Below, in pieces: positions 8,550-17,324 of a DNA stretch of 64,000 bases. Below the pieces are notes generated by a model that was not told the origin of the DNA, made no database searches, and saw nothing but the letters and a program-made list of their open reading frames with translations. How positions within the stretch are numbered: position 1 is the stretch's first letter; every line of letters starts with the position of its first letter. Source of the DNA: Dysgonomonas sp. UBA5412 (lineage in GTDB: Bacteria; Bacteroidota; Bacteroidia; Bacteroidales; Dysgonomonadaceae); NCBI GenBank assembly GCA_002409595.1, contig DHNQ01000026.1:6821-70820 (forward strand), read 5' to 3'. Both the position numbers and the translations under genes were made by a program.

Positions 8550-9503
8550 TTATATACTTAACAATTCTTTGATACAAATGTTTAAGCTTTCCTCCCAAGT
8601 AGGGATAGAAATATTAAAGGTCGTTTTTATTTTTGTCTTATCCAGAACACTATATTGAGGTCTGGTTGCTTTGGTTGGGTATTGGTCTGTTGTGATTGGA
8701 TTTACTTTACACGTTGTGATACCTGCATCTTTATGAATGGCTAGAGTAAAGTCATACCATGTTGTAACTCCTTCATTCGAATAATGATATATTCCTGATT
8801 CAAACTTATTGGCTACGCTAAAATCTAATATTTTGATAATTGCATTTGCCAGATCGGCTGCATTAGTTGGAGTTCCGGTCTGATCGGCAACCACATTGAG
8901 AGTGTCACGTTCTTTTCCGTACTTGATCATTGTTTTCACAAAGTTATTTCCAAAGATGGAATATAACCAAGCGGTACGTATTATTATGCTATCGGGACAA
9001 GCTTCCATCAATCCGGCTTCACCTTCTTGTTTCGATTTTCCATACACCGATTGCGGATTGACATTAGCAGTTTCCTTATAAGGTGTGGATGCAGTTCCGT
9101 CGTATACATAATCGGTTGATATATGTATTACTTTAGCACCATTATTAGTTGCAACAATACCTAAGTTTATAGCTGCATCTCTGTTTAGTTTATAGCAAAG
9201 ATCAATATCGTCTTCGGCTTTATCGACCGCAGTATATGCTGCACAATTAATAATATATTTTATGTGATTCTCCTTTACAAAAGCATCAATAGCATCGCGG
9301 TTTGTAATATCTAACTCGGCTACGTCCGTAAAGAAGAATTTGAAGTTATTCTCATGCTTTACAGATGCACGCCTCATTTCATTACCCAATTGTCCGTTAG
9401 CTCCGGTTATAAGAACGTTCTTTTGATTCAGCGTAAAAAGAAAGATATTCTTAGCAGTTTCGTCCTGATCGTCAGCCTGCTTATTTCCCGAAAAGAATGC
9501 CAT
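8550..9503 (-). CDS. rfbD: dTDP-4-dehydrorhamnose reductase
   Basis: A 317-residue extended short-chain reductase making dTDP-L-rhamnose, the last step of the dTDP-rhamnose pathway. Visible: NVLITGANGQLGNEMR (GxxGxxG, residues 29-44), HISTDYVYDG, the YGKSKQEGE active-site Tyr-Lys pair, and RTAWLYSIFG. The only available start gives a 28-residue N-terminal extension (MAFFSGNKQADDQ...) before the Rossmann strand, which most RfbD proteins lack; no ATG, GTG or TTG lies closer. No rfbA, B or C is adjacent. The upstream gene is fabD, 75 bases away, with a hairpin between. Confidence 0.92.
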   Translation of the reverse strand: MAFFSGNKQADDQDETAKNIFLFTLNQKNVLITGANGQLGNEMRRASVKHENNFKFFFTDVAELDITNRDAIDAFVKENHIKYIINCAAYTAVDKAEDDIDLCYKLNRDAAINLGIVATNNGAKVIHISTDYVYDGTASTPYKETANVNPQSVYGKSKQEGEAGLMEACPDSIIIRTAWLYSIFGNNFVKTMIKYGKERDTLNVVADQTGTPTNAADLANAIIKILDFSVANKFESGIYHYSNEGVTTWYDFTLAIHKDAGITTCKVNPITTDQYPTKATRPQYSVLDKTKIKTTFNISIPTWEESLNICIKELLSI

Positions 9504-9519
9504 TGTTTTTTGTCTTATA

Positions 9520-9556
9520 AATAACAGACTGTATAGTAGATATACAATCTGTTATT
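9520..9556 (-). terminator. Hairpin between fabD and rfbD, possible weak terminator
   Basis: Arms 9520-9535 and 9541-9556 pair over 16 positions with one mismatch around the loop GTAGA. The sequence after it on the minus strand is only moderately T-rich, so it may attenuate rather than stop transcription, or act as an RNA processing or stability element. Confidence 0.55.
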
Positions 9557-9578
9557 ATTGTTTTATACTAATTGATCT

Positions 9579-10466
9579 TTATTGCTTACCGCTTGTAGCC
9601 ACACCCGAATTTATTTTCTTTACGAGTCCTTGCAATACATTGCCCGGTCCTAGTTCGATAAATTCAGTAGCACCGTCAGCTATCATATGCTCTACCGATT
9701 GTGTCCATTTAACGGGAGCAGTCAATTGAGCTACCAGATTAGCCTTGATTACAGTAGGATCTGTCTCGCCCTTTGTCGATACATTTTGATATACCGGACA
9801 TATAGGAGCATTTATTGTAGTTGTAGCAATAGCTTCCGATAATTCTACCTTTGCAGGTTCCATTAATGGAGAGTGAAATGCACCGCCAACTTTCAGTTTC
9901 AAGGCACGCTTAGCTCCGGCAGCAAGTAGCAACTCACAAGCTTTTTCTATGCCCGCATTAGAACCCGAAATTACGATTTGTCCCGGACAATTATAGTTTG
10001 CCGGCACTACTACCTCATCTGTAATCGAAGCACATATTTCTTCCACTTTGGCATCAGGCAATCCTAATACGGCAGCCATAGTTGAAGGGTTTAGTTCACA
10101 TGCTTTCTGCATAGCTAAAGCCCTTTTATATACAAGTTTTAAACCATCTTCGAATGATAATGCGTTTGCAGCAACTAATGCTGAAAATTCGCCTAATGAG
10201 TGACCTGCAACCATGTCGGGTGTAAAGTCAGATCCCATTGTTTTGGCCAATATTACCGAATGAAGGAATATAGCAGGTTGAGTCACTTTAGTTTGGCGGA
10301 GATCTTCGTCTGTACCCGAAAACATCATGTCTGTGATACGAAATCCTAAGATCTCGTTTGCTTTTTCAAACATTTCTTTAGCCACAGGAGATGTTTCATA
10401 CAAATCTTTTCCCATTCCTACAAACTGAGCACCTTGCCCCGGAAATACAAATGCTTTCATTTTCAA
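9579..10466 (-). CDS. fabD: Malonyl-CoA:ACP transacylase
   Basis: A 295-residue FabD that loads malonyl units onto acyl carrier protein for fatty acid synthesis. Visible: FPGQGAQFVGMGKDLYE, the catalytic serine in GHSLGE (residues 88-93, Ser90), GAFHSPLM with the catalytic His, and ELGPGNVLQGLVKKI. Length is normal. Two ATG codons (10466 and 10460) are both plausible starts; I keep the first. No other fab gene is adjacent. A TAATTTTG -7 element lies about 40 bases upstream. Confidence 0.96.
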   Translation of the reverse strand: MKMKAFVFPGQGAQFVGMGKDLYETSPVAKEMFEKANEILGFRITDMMFSGTDEDLRQTKVTQPAIFLHSVILAKTMGSDFTPDMVAGHSLGEFSALVAANALSFEDGLKLVYKRALAMQKACELNPSTMAAVLGLPDAKVEEICASITDEVVVPANYNCPGQIVISGSNAGIEKACELLLAAGAKRALKLKVGGAFHSPLMEPAKVELSEAIATTTINAPICPVYQNVSTKGETDPTVIKANLVAQLTAPVKWTQSVEHMIADGATEFIELGPGNVLQGLVKKINSGVATSGKQ

Positions 10467-10503
10467 TATTTAATAGTTAAAATAAGCGATTAAATTCAGC
10501 CTG

Positions 10504-10511
10504 CAAAATTA
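10504..10511 (-). promoter_or_regulatory. -7 element for fabD
   Basis: The minus strand reads TAATTTTG, matching TAnnTTTG, 37 bases before the fabD ATG. No clear TTTG is found 19-20 bases further upstream. Confidence 0.5.
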
Positions 10512-10567
10512 GTAAAAATTAATAATATAATATTCGTAAAAGGATAAAATAATGTATCACGATACGT

Positions 10568-10621
10568 TTTGCTTCGGTTTAAAGCCCGTTCAGATAGCCT
10601 TCGCTTTCGGACTTTAGCAAA
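10568..10621. other. Imperfect structured patch in the fabD/RluA divergent region
   Basis: A locally GC-richer block inside AT-rich intergenic DNA. TTTGC (10568-10572) pairs with GCAAA (10617-10621), and TAAAG..CCG (10580-10588) with CGG..CTTTA (10608-10616). It lies upstream of the plus-strand promoter, so it is not in the mRNA leader of the pseudouridine synthase. No second copy is seen in the window. Function unknown. Confidence 0.35.
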
Positions 10622-10669
10622 TTATATTAATAAATACCAATTTAGACTATTTAAAATCTATAAAACACT

Positions 10670-10677
10670 TACCTTTG
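10670..10677 (+). promoter_or_regulatory. -7 element for the pseudouridine synthase operon
   Basis: TACCTTTG, a perfect TAnnTTTG element, 28 bases before the ATG at 10706. No TTTG at the expected -33 distance. Confidence 0.6.
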
Positions 10678-10705
10678 TCGTCTATTATAATAGATTCTGT
10701 TTTAA

Positions 10706-11638
10706 ATGAGAAATACATCGAAGAGAGATACTGTACTTCAAGATCTGAAGGTTGCAGAAAAATGTGAGTTGCTCGATTTCCTGATAAATAATCAGGTGCG
10801 AAAAAGTCGCAATGCTATAAAATCACTACTTGCCCACAAGCAAATAAAAGTAAATGACAAACTTATCACCCAATATGATTTCGAATTAGCGAAGGGCGAT
10901 AGAGTGTCTGTCATGAAATTTGATCAATCCCGAAAAGAAAAAAGGCTACAAGGGCTTAAAATTGTATTCGAAGACGACGATATTATAGTTGTCGATAAAG
11001 AAGCCGGTTTCCTATCCGTATCCACCGATAAAGAAAAAATACGTACCGTATACGGTATGCTCAACGAGTATGTAAAGAAAAAGAATAAAAAAGCACGCGT
11101 ATTCGTTCTTCATCGCTTAGACAGAGAAGCATCTGGATTGCTGATATTTGCAAGAAGTGCTGAATTGCAGGAAATGTTTCAGAAGAATTGGAATTATATT
11201 GTAAAGAAATATATTTATACCGCTGTTGTAGAAGGTACTCCCGAGCATGAAAACGGAACAGTTGAATCGTGGTTGACTGAAAACAAAAACTATGTAATGA
11301 TGTCTTCATTCACAGATAATGGAGGATTGAACTCTGTGACACACTATAAAGTCGTGAAATCGTTGGGGCGATATTCTCTTTTAGACTTTGAACTAGAAAC
11401 CCGAAGAAAAAATCAACTCCGAGTTCAGATGCAGGCAATCGGTAACCCCGTGGTAGGAGATAAGAAATATGGTTCGTCGGGCAATCCGATCAAACGTGTA
11501 GGTTTACACGTTCGTGAGATAGTGTTGAAGCACCCCACTACCGGAGAAATATTGGAATTTAAGAGTACAATACCTAAAGTAATGCAGCAGCTTGTATCTG
11601 CACCCCGAATAAAAAAAGATGAAGAAAACCAGAAATAA
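10706..11638 (+). CDS. RluA-family RNA pseudouridine synthase with S4 domain
   Basis: 310 residues. An N-terminal S4 RNA-binding domain (about residues 25-75: VRKSRNAIKSLLAHKQIKVN) is followed by the pseudouridine synthase domain with IVVDKEAGFLSVS and the catalytic-Asp motif HRLDREASGLLIFARS, then RKNQLRVQMQAIGNPVVGDKKYG. This order is that of the RluA/RluD group. The exact target (23S rRNA or tRNA uridine) cannot be told. The XRE-cupin regulator starts nine bases after its stop, so the genes are probably cotranscribed. Confidence 0.9.
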   Translation: MRNTSKRDTVLQDLKVAEKCELLDFLINNQVRKSRNAIKSLLAHKQIKVNDKLITQYDFELAKGDRVSVMKFDQSRKEKRLQGLKIVFEDDDIIVVDKEAGFLSVSTDKEKIRTVYGMLNEYVKKKNKKARVFVLHRLDREASGLLIFARSAELQEMFQKNWNYIVKKYIYTAVVEGTPEHENGTVESWLTENKNYVMMSSFTDNGGLNSVTHYKVVKSLGRYSLLDFELETRRKNQLRVQMQAIGNPVVGDKKYGSSGNPIKRVGLHVREIVLKHPTTGEILEFKSTIPKVMQQLVSAPRIKKDEENQK

Positions 11639-11647
11639 ATTTATTAT

Positions 11648-12202
11648 ATGAATTTAGATGTAAAAGAGATAGGTCAGAGATTGAAAGGGCTTCGCGAAGC
11701 CTTAGATATGACAGCCGAAGAGTTTGCAGCTTCATGTAATATTGAACTGCCTATATATATGGAGTACGAGTCGGGCGAGCGAGACCTGACTATAAGTGTA
11801 CTCAAGGGTATTGCAACAAGACATAATGTGGATGTATCGGTGCTAATGTTTGCAGACGAACCTCGTATGAGTAGTTATTTCTTAACCCGAAAAGGCAAAG
11901 GCTTGTCCGTTAAGCGAGTTGAAGATTATAATTATCAGACATTAGCAGGAGGATTTAATAATCGTAAAGCAGAGGTGTTTGAAGTAACAGTAGAACCCAA
12001 AAACGAAGACGTGGAGATACATCACAGCATACATACCGGTCAGGAATTTAATTTGATTCTCGAAGGACGCATGCTAATGCAAATAAACGGAAAAGACCTG
12101 ATAATGGAAGAAGGAGATAGTATATACTTCGACTCCAGCTTGCCACATGGCTTGAGAGCCTTAGACAATAAGAAAGTCCGTTTGATAGTCGTTGTATTAT
12201 AA
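11648..12202 (+). CDS. XRE-family regulator with C-terminal cupin domain
   Basis: 184 residues. The N-terminal HTH (about residues 8-65: GQRLKGLREALDMTAEEFA, YMEYESGERDLTISVLKGIA) is joined to a cupin_2 beta-barrel (about 105-184) with HHSIHTGQEFNLILEGRM and DSIYFDSSLPHGLRAL, where the His/Glu residues could bind metal. Family members sense a small molecule in the cupin and control adjacent genes. It sits just before an acyl-CoA synthetase gene; this XRE-cupin/AMP-ligase pairing recurs in anaerobes, so regulation of that gene is the best guess. Confidence 0.88.
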   Translation: MNLDVKEIGQRLKGLREALDMTAEEFAASCNIELPIYMEYESGERDLTISVLKGIATRHNVDVSVLMFADEPRMSSYFLTRKGKGLSVKRVEDYNYQTLAGGFNNRKAEVFEVTVEPKNEDVEIHHSIHTGQEFNLILEGRMLMQINGKDLIMEEGDSIYFDSSLPHGLRALDNKKVRLIVVVL

Positions 12203-12257
12203 ACCCCGATTGCACTTATTCAATATAAGAGATAACCTGATAACTCACAAAATAACT

Positions 12258-13907
12258 ATGTTGGAGAAATTCTTAAAAAAAATCGACTTTACCTCAACCA
12301 AGGATTTTGCCGATAACTATCATGTAACTGTTCCCGAAAATTTTAACTTTGGCTACGATATCGTAGACGAATGGGCAAAAACAAATCCCACCAAAAGAGC
12401 CATCTGTTGGGCTAATGATCATCACGAACATATTGATTTTACATTTGCCGACATTAAAGAACAGAGCGATAAAGCCGCATCCTATTTCCAATCCTTAGGT
12501 ATTGGCAAAGGTGATATGGTAATGCTTATTTTAAAACGCCGTTACGAATTTTGGTTTGCCATTATCGGATTGCATAAAATAGGAGCTGTGGCAATTCCTG
12601 CTACACATTTGCTCACAAAAAAAGATATTGTTTACCGCAACAATGCGGCTGATATAAAAGCCATAGTCTGTGTTGATGATGAAATTGTACTTCAACATGT
12701 AGACGATGCCATGACCGAATCACCCAGTATTAAATTTCGTATTGCGTGCGGAGGTACAGGCAGAGAAGGTTGGCTCGACTTTCATCAAGGGCTGAATGAT
12801 GCTAAACCATTTGTCCGTCCGCAGAATGTAAATACTAATAAAGACATAGCTTTATTGTATTTTACATCAGGAACAACCGGCGAACCTAAGATGGTAATCC
12901 ACGACTTTGCATACCCTTTAGGTCATATTGTAACAGCTAAATATTGGCACAATCTGAATGAAGATAGCCTTCATCTTACAGTTGCCGACACCGGATGGGC
13001 TAAGGCAGTATGGGGTAAATTGTACGGACAATGGATAGTAGGTGCAGCAGTAATGGTTTACGACCATGAGAAATTTACACCCGAAGCCATGCTTCGCCTG
13101 ATCGAAAATTATAAAGTAACATCATTTTGTGCCCCTCCGACAGTCTTTCGTTTTATGATACGGGAAGACCTTTCTAAATTTGATTTATCTTCTCTCAAAT
13201 ATGCGACTACTGCAGGAGAAGCTTTGAATCCGTCGGTATATGAAGCCTTCTATAAAGGTACCGGCATTAAGATGATGGAAGCATTTGGGCAAACGGAAAC
13301 TACTCCTACCATTGTAACTTTCCCTTGGATGAAACCCAAGCCAGGAGCAATGGGAGTCCCCAATCCTGCTTATGATATGGATCTTATAGCTACCGATGGA
13401 CGGTCGGTAGAAGATGGAGAAGTCGGTGAAGTTGTCATTCGTACCGATAGATGGAGACCCTTAGGCTTATTTATGGGATATTATCGCGATGAGAGATTAA
13501 CAAAACAAGTCTATTACGATAATATTTATCATACGGGAGATATGGCTTGGCGCGACGAGGACGGATATTATTGGTTTGTCGGACGTAGCGACGATGTCAT
13601 AAAAAGTTCAGGATACCGTATCGGACCATTTGAGGTTGAAAGTGCATTGATGACTCATCCCGCAGTGGTAGAATGTGCTATAACCGGAGTGCCGGACGAA
13701 ATAAGAGGTCAGGTTGTAAAAGCCACAGTTGTATTGGCAAAAGAATATAGAGATATTGCTAATGATCACCTTAAACATGATATTCAGAATCATGTCAAAA
13801 ATGTGACAGCTCCTTATAAATATCCTCGTATAATTGAGTTTGTGGACGAACTTCCTAAAACAATAAGCGGTAAAATAAAGAGAGCCGATATAAGAAAACA
13901 ACAATAA
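12258..13907 (+). CDS. AMP-forming acyl-CoA synthetase
   Basis: An ANL-superfamily ligase of 549 residues from the ATG at 12258 (MLEKFLKKIDF). An earlier in-frame start at 12192 would overlap the regulator gene and add an atypical N-terminus, so I prefer 12258. Visible: the P-loop YFTSGTTGEPKMVIH, EAFGQTETTPT, YHTGDMAWRDEDGYYWFVGRSDDVIKSSGYRIGP split over motifs A8 and hinge, and the catalytic Lys in PKTISGKIKR. It resembles acetyl- or medium-chain acyl-CoA synthetases. The substrate acid is not determined; the XRE-cupin gene next to it may sense it. Confidence 0.88.
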   Translation: MLEKFLKKIDFTSTKDFADNYHVTVPENFNFGYDIVDEWAKTNPTKRAICWANDHHEHIDFTFADIKEQSDKAASYFQSLGIGKGDMVMLILKRRYEFWFAIIGLHKIGAVAIPATHLLTKKDIVYRNNAADIKAIVCVDDEIVLQHVDDAMTESPSIKFRIACGGTGREGWLDFHQGLNDAKPFVRPQNVNTNKDIALLYFTSGTTGEPKMVIHDFAYPLGHIVTAKYWHNLNEDSLHLTVADTGWAKAVWGKLYGQWIVGAAVMVYDHEKFTPEAMLRLIENYKVTSFCAPPTVFRFMIREDLSKFDLSSLKYATTAGEALNPSVYEAFYKGTGIKMMEAFGQTETTPTIVTFPWMKPKPGAMGVPNPAYDMDLIATDGRSVEDGEVGEVVIRTDRWRPLGLFMGYYRDERLTKQVYYDNIYHTGDMAWRDEDGYYWFVGRSDDVIKSSGYRIGPFEVESALMTHPAVVECAITGVPDEIRGQVVKATVVLAKEYRDIANDHLKHDIQNHVKNVTAPYKYPRIIEFVDELPKTISGKIKRADIRKQQ

Positions 13908-14038
13908 AAAAAACGGGTGTCAAATATACTGAATAGCGAATTTATGTTTTGTCATATTTAAAGAGATTAGCATAGTATCAGATCGTTCTGTCAGCATATT
14001 TTATTATATTTTATTATGATTTGTAAAGAATAAAAGAT

Positions 14039-14046
14039 TATATTTG
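14039..14046 (+). promoter_or_regulatory. -7 element for secDF
   Basis: TATATTTG matches TAnnTTTG. TTTG at 14020-14023 lies 15 bases upstream, short of the usual 19-20. The leader to the ATG at 14181 would be about 130 bases and includes a GTGTGTATGTC segment; no known riboswitch recognised. Confidence 0.5.
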
Positions 14047-14180
14047 CACGCCTTAAAGTGTGTGTATGTCTCAGTTAAACCTCATTTTGGTAAAAGAGGG
14101 TGTGAGATATATGCGTATTTTATTTATTTTGAATGAAATAGAAATAAATATTAAGTAAATAACAAAAAGTAAAATCTAAA

Positions 14181-17156
14181 ATGCAAAACAAAGGATTTGT
14201 AATTACATTTTCCATTCTGCTGACTTTGGTTTGTCTTTTTTATCTGTCATTTACATTTGTAACAAGAAGTTATGATAATAAAGCAGATGAATATGCAACA
14301 GCCTACGCTTTAGCAAATGCAAAAGGTGATCAATTACTACAAGATGAGTTGTATAACAAACAATACACTCACTACCTTGATTCTATGTCTACTGAAAAAG
14401 TTTGGATGTCTTTTTCTTGGTTAGGAGCAGAAAATTTAGGATATACCCTAAAAGATTGCCGTGAGAAAGAAATAGGACTAGGACTAGACCTTAAAGGTGG
14501 TATGAGTGTCGTTGTAGAAGTAGATGCTAGTGCCGTATTACGCTCATTGGGAGATCCCGATAACGAAGCGTTTGATAATGCTCTGAAAGAAGCTTCAGAA
14601 GAAAACCGTAAAGGTAGTAATCGCGATTATATCACTATTTTCGTAGAAAAATTCAAAAAAGCTAACGGCAATGATAAGTTAGCCCCGATATTCAGTACAA
14701 AACTAGGAGATCAGATTCTTCCAACCGACAAAGATGATAAAGTAGTCGGAGTATTAAGAACCGAACTTCAAAGTGTTGCTGATAACTCATTCAATGTACT
14801 TCGTACACGTATAGACCGTTTTGGTGTTGTTGCTCCGAATATCCAAAAGTTGGATAATAGAGCAGAACGTATAATGATCGAACTACCGGGTATTAAAGAA
14901 CCTGAGCGTGTAAGAAAATTATTGCAAGGTAGCGCAAATCTTGAATTTTGGAAAACTTATAATATTGGTGAAATACAAGGATATTTAAATGCTTTGAACG
15001 AGCGCTCTAAAGAAGCTTTGGCTGCGAATAATGCTCCATCAACAGATACTACTGCTGTGGTAAGTGATTCGCTAAAAGTTGAAGACAATCAGAACTTAGG
15101 GTTTAACAAAGCATTCTTGGATAACTTTGTGCATGGAGGTATGGGTGCTATCGTCGGTGTTGTTCATAAAAATGATACTGCTGCTGTTAATGCCATTCTT
15201 AACAGATATAAAGATGCATATCCTACTGACTTAAAATTTGCTTGGGGTTTCAAAGCAGAAGACGTAAAAGAAACTCAAATTACACTTTATGCTCTTCGTG
15301 GAGATGGAATCAAAAAAGGTCCGGCTCTGGATGGAGAAGTTGTGATTTCGGCTAAAGCTGACCAATCTCAAAGAAGTGCAGCTTGGGAAGTTGATATGCA
15401 AATGAACTCTATCGGTACACAACGTTGGGCTGCTATTACAGGTGCAGAGAAGGGTAGAAGTATTGCTATCGTTCTTGACGGATCTGTATATTCAGCACCT
15501 AATGTAAATGACCGCATCGAGGGTGGACGTTCTCAGATAACAGGAAACTTTACGCCGGAAGATGCAAAAGACTTAGAGAATGTATTGAAGTCCGGTAAAA
15601 TGAAAGCCGGTGTACATATTGTACAAGAAGATATTGTAGGTCCGTCATTAGGACAAGAAGCTATTCAGGCAGGGATTGTATCTTTCCTACTTGCATTAGT
15701 CTTATTGATGATTTACATCTGTTTAGTGTATGGCTTGGTACCAGGTGTTATTGCAAACGTTGCTGTATTAGTCAATCTGTTCTTCACGGTTGGTATTCTT
15801 GCGGCCTTTGGGGCGGTAATGACCCTACCGGGTATAACGGGGCTTGTGCTTGCTCTTGCGCTTGCAGTCGATGCTAACGTATTGGTGTATGAACGTACGA
15901 AAGAAGAACTTCGTGCAGGTAAAAATGTAAAAGTAGCTGTTGTTGATGGTTACAAACATGCTTTCTCTGCTATCTTTGATGGTCACGCATCGCAGGTAAT
16001 CACTGCTATTATCCTTGCATATTTCGGTACAGGACCTATTCAAGGGTTTGCGACTACTTTGATTATCGGTATCGTAGCTTCGTTTATAACAAACGTGTTC
16101 CTTACTCGTATATTCTATGAATATATGCTAGATAAAGGTCACTTCAGAAATCTTACATTTACGACTCCTTTCTCCAGAAAATTATTTGTTGATACACACA
16201 TCAACTTCTTAGGAATGACTAGGAAAATTGTAATTTTCTCAACCATATTGATTTTAGCAGGTGTTGCCTCTCTATTCATCAATGGTTTGAACGGTGGTAT
16301 TGACTTTACCGGTGGACGTAACTATCTGGTACGTTTCGATAAGAATGTAAATGCCGATGACGTAGAAAAAGTTTTAGTTCCTGAATTCCAAGGTTCTACT
16401 GTCCTTGTTTTAACTAGTGGTTCGGCAAGTCAGTCTTCAACTACTAGTCAGGTACGTATCACTACTAACTATAAGATTGAAGAAGCTACAGATGAGGTAG
16501 AAGCAGAAATCAGAACAAAAATGACTAATGCTTTAGCTGCTCAGGGCTTTATCGAAAAAGGAACAACAATAGATAACTATATACAAAGTTCTCAACGCGT
16601 AGGTCCTAGTGTGGCAGACGATTTGAAATCTGCTGCAACCATCGCGGTCTTGATAGCTGTAGTTTGTATGGCATTGTATATCTTACTTCGTTTCCGTGAT
16701 GTGGCCTTCTCTATCGGTACATTTATTGCTGTAGCTCACGATGCTATAATGGTTATTATCCTATATTCATTGCTATATAAGATTATGCCATTCTCTATGG
16801 AGATTGACCAGTCGTTTATCGCTGCGATATTGACAGTTGTCGGATACTCTATCAATGACAAAGTTGTGATCTTTGACCGTATTCGTGAAATCAGAAATAC
16901 ATATCCGAAACGTAATATAACCGAAACTATCAACGAGGCTCTAAACTCAACGTTAGGACGTACAATCAATACATCATTAAGTACTTTGATCGTTATTCTT
17001 TGTATCTTCCTCTTGGGAGGTGATACTATCCGTAGTTTCACATTCGCCATCTTCATCGGTATTATTATCGGTACATATTCATCAGTTTTTGTAGCTACTC
17101 CGATTGCATGGACAATCTTTAAAAAAGAAGCTTCAAAGAAGAAAGAAGTACAATAA
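14181..17156 (+). CDS. secDF: Fused protein translocase subunit SecDF
   Basis: A 991-residue inner-membrane protein that uses the proton gradient to pull secreted proteins through SecYEG. SecD half: N-terminal helix, GLGLDLKGGMSVVVEVD, the large periplasmic P1 domain (about residues 110-480), GPSLGQEAIQAG and DANVLVYERTKEELRAGK in the helix bundle. SecF half from about residue 660: GLNGGIDFTGGRNYLV, GPSVADDLKSAA and SINDKVVIFDRIREIR. A single chain, as usual in Bacteroidota. It stands alone with its own promoter and terminator. Confidence 0.97.
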   Translation: MQNKGFVITFSILLTLVCLFYLSFTFVTRSYDNKADEYATAYALANAKGDQLLQDELYNKQYTHYLDSMSTEKVWMSFSWLGAENLGYTLKDCREKEIGLGLDLKGGMSVVVEVDASAVLRSLGDPDNEAFDNALKEASEENRKGSNRDYITIFVEKFKKANGNDKLAPIFSTKLGDQILPTDKDDKVVGVLRTELQSVADNSFNVLRTRIDRFGVVAPNIQKLDNRAERIMIELPGIKEPERVRKLLQGSANLEFWKTYNIGEIQGYLNALNERSKEALAANNAPSTDTTAVVSDSLKVEDNQNLGFNKAFLDNFVHGGMGAIVGVVHKNDTAAVNAILNRYKDAYPTDLKFAWGFKAEDVKETQITLYALRGDGIKKGPALDGEVVISAKADQSQRSAAWEVDMQMNSIGTQRWAAITGAEKGRSIAIVLDGSVYSAPNVNDRIEGGRSQITGNFTPEDAKDLENVLKSGKMKAGVHIVQEDIVGPSLGQEAIQAGIVSFLLALVLLMIYICLVYGLVPGVIANVAVLVNLFFTVGILAAFGAVMTLPGITGLVLALALAVDANVLVYERTKEELRAGKNVKVAVVDGYKHAFSAIFDGHASQVITAIILAYFGTGPIQGFATTLIIGIVASFITNVFLTRIFYEYMLDKGHFRNLTFTTPFSRKLFVDTHINFLGMTRKIVIFSTILILAGVASLFINGLNGGIDFTGGRNYLVRFDKNVNADDVEKVLVPEFQGSTVLVLTSGSASQSSTTSQVRITTNYKIEEATDEVEAEIRTKMTNALAAQGFIEKGTTIDNYIQSSQRVGPSVADDLKSAATIAVLIAVVCMALYILLRFRDVAFSIGTFIAVAHDAIMVIILYSLLYKIMPFSMEIDQSFIAAILTVVGYSINDKVVIFDRIREIRNTYPKRNITETINEALNSTLGRTINTSLSTLIVILCIFLLGGDTIRSFTFAIFIGIIIGTYSSVFVATPIAWTIFKKEASKKKEVQ

Positions 17157-17184
17157 ATTCTAAATAAAACTTAGACTTTTAAAT

Positions 17185-17226
17185 AGTAGTGGGAGGTAAT
17201 CATAACGATTACCTCCTACTTTTTAT
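17185..17226 (+). terminator. Terminator after secDF
   Basis: Stem GGAGGTAATC (17192-17201) with GATTACCTCC (17207-17216), extended by AGTA/TACT with a three-base bulge, loop ATAAC, followed by TTTTTA on the plus strand. Located 29 bases after the secDF stop. Confidence 0.88.
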
Positions 17227-17253
17227 TATATAAATCCGTTGTAGTGTTTATGG

Positions 17254-17288
17254 AAAAAAAGAGACTATCAGTTGTATCTGATAGTCTC
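17254..17288 (-). terminator. Terminator after dnaB
   Basis: Perfect 11-pair stem GAGACTATCAG (17261-17271) with CTGATAGTCTC (17278-17288) around TTGTAT. The minus strand continues with seven T. It ends the dnaB transcript, convergent with secDF. Confidence 0.9.
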
Positions 17289-17324
17289 TTCTATAATAAT
17301 TCTGTATATCTTTAATTGTTAAGT

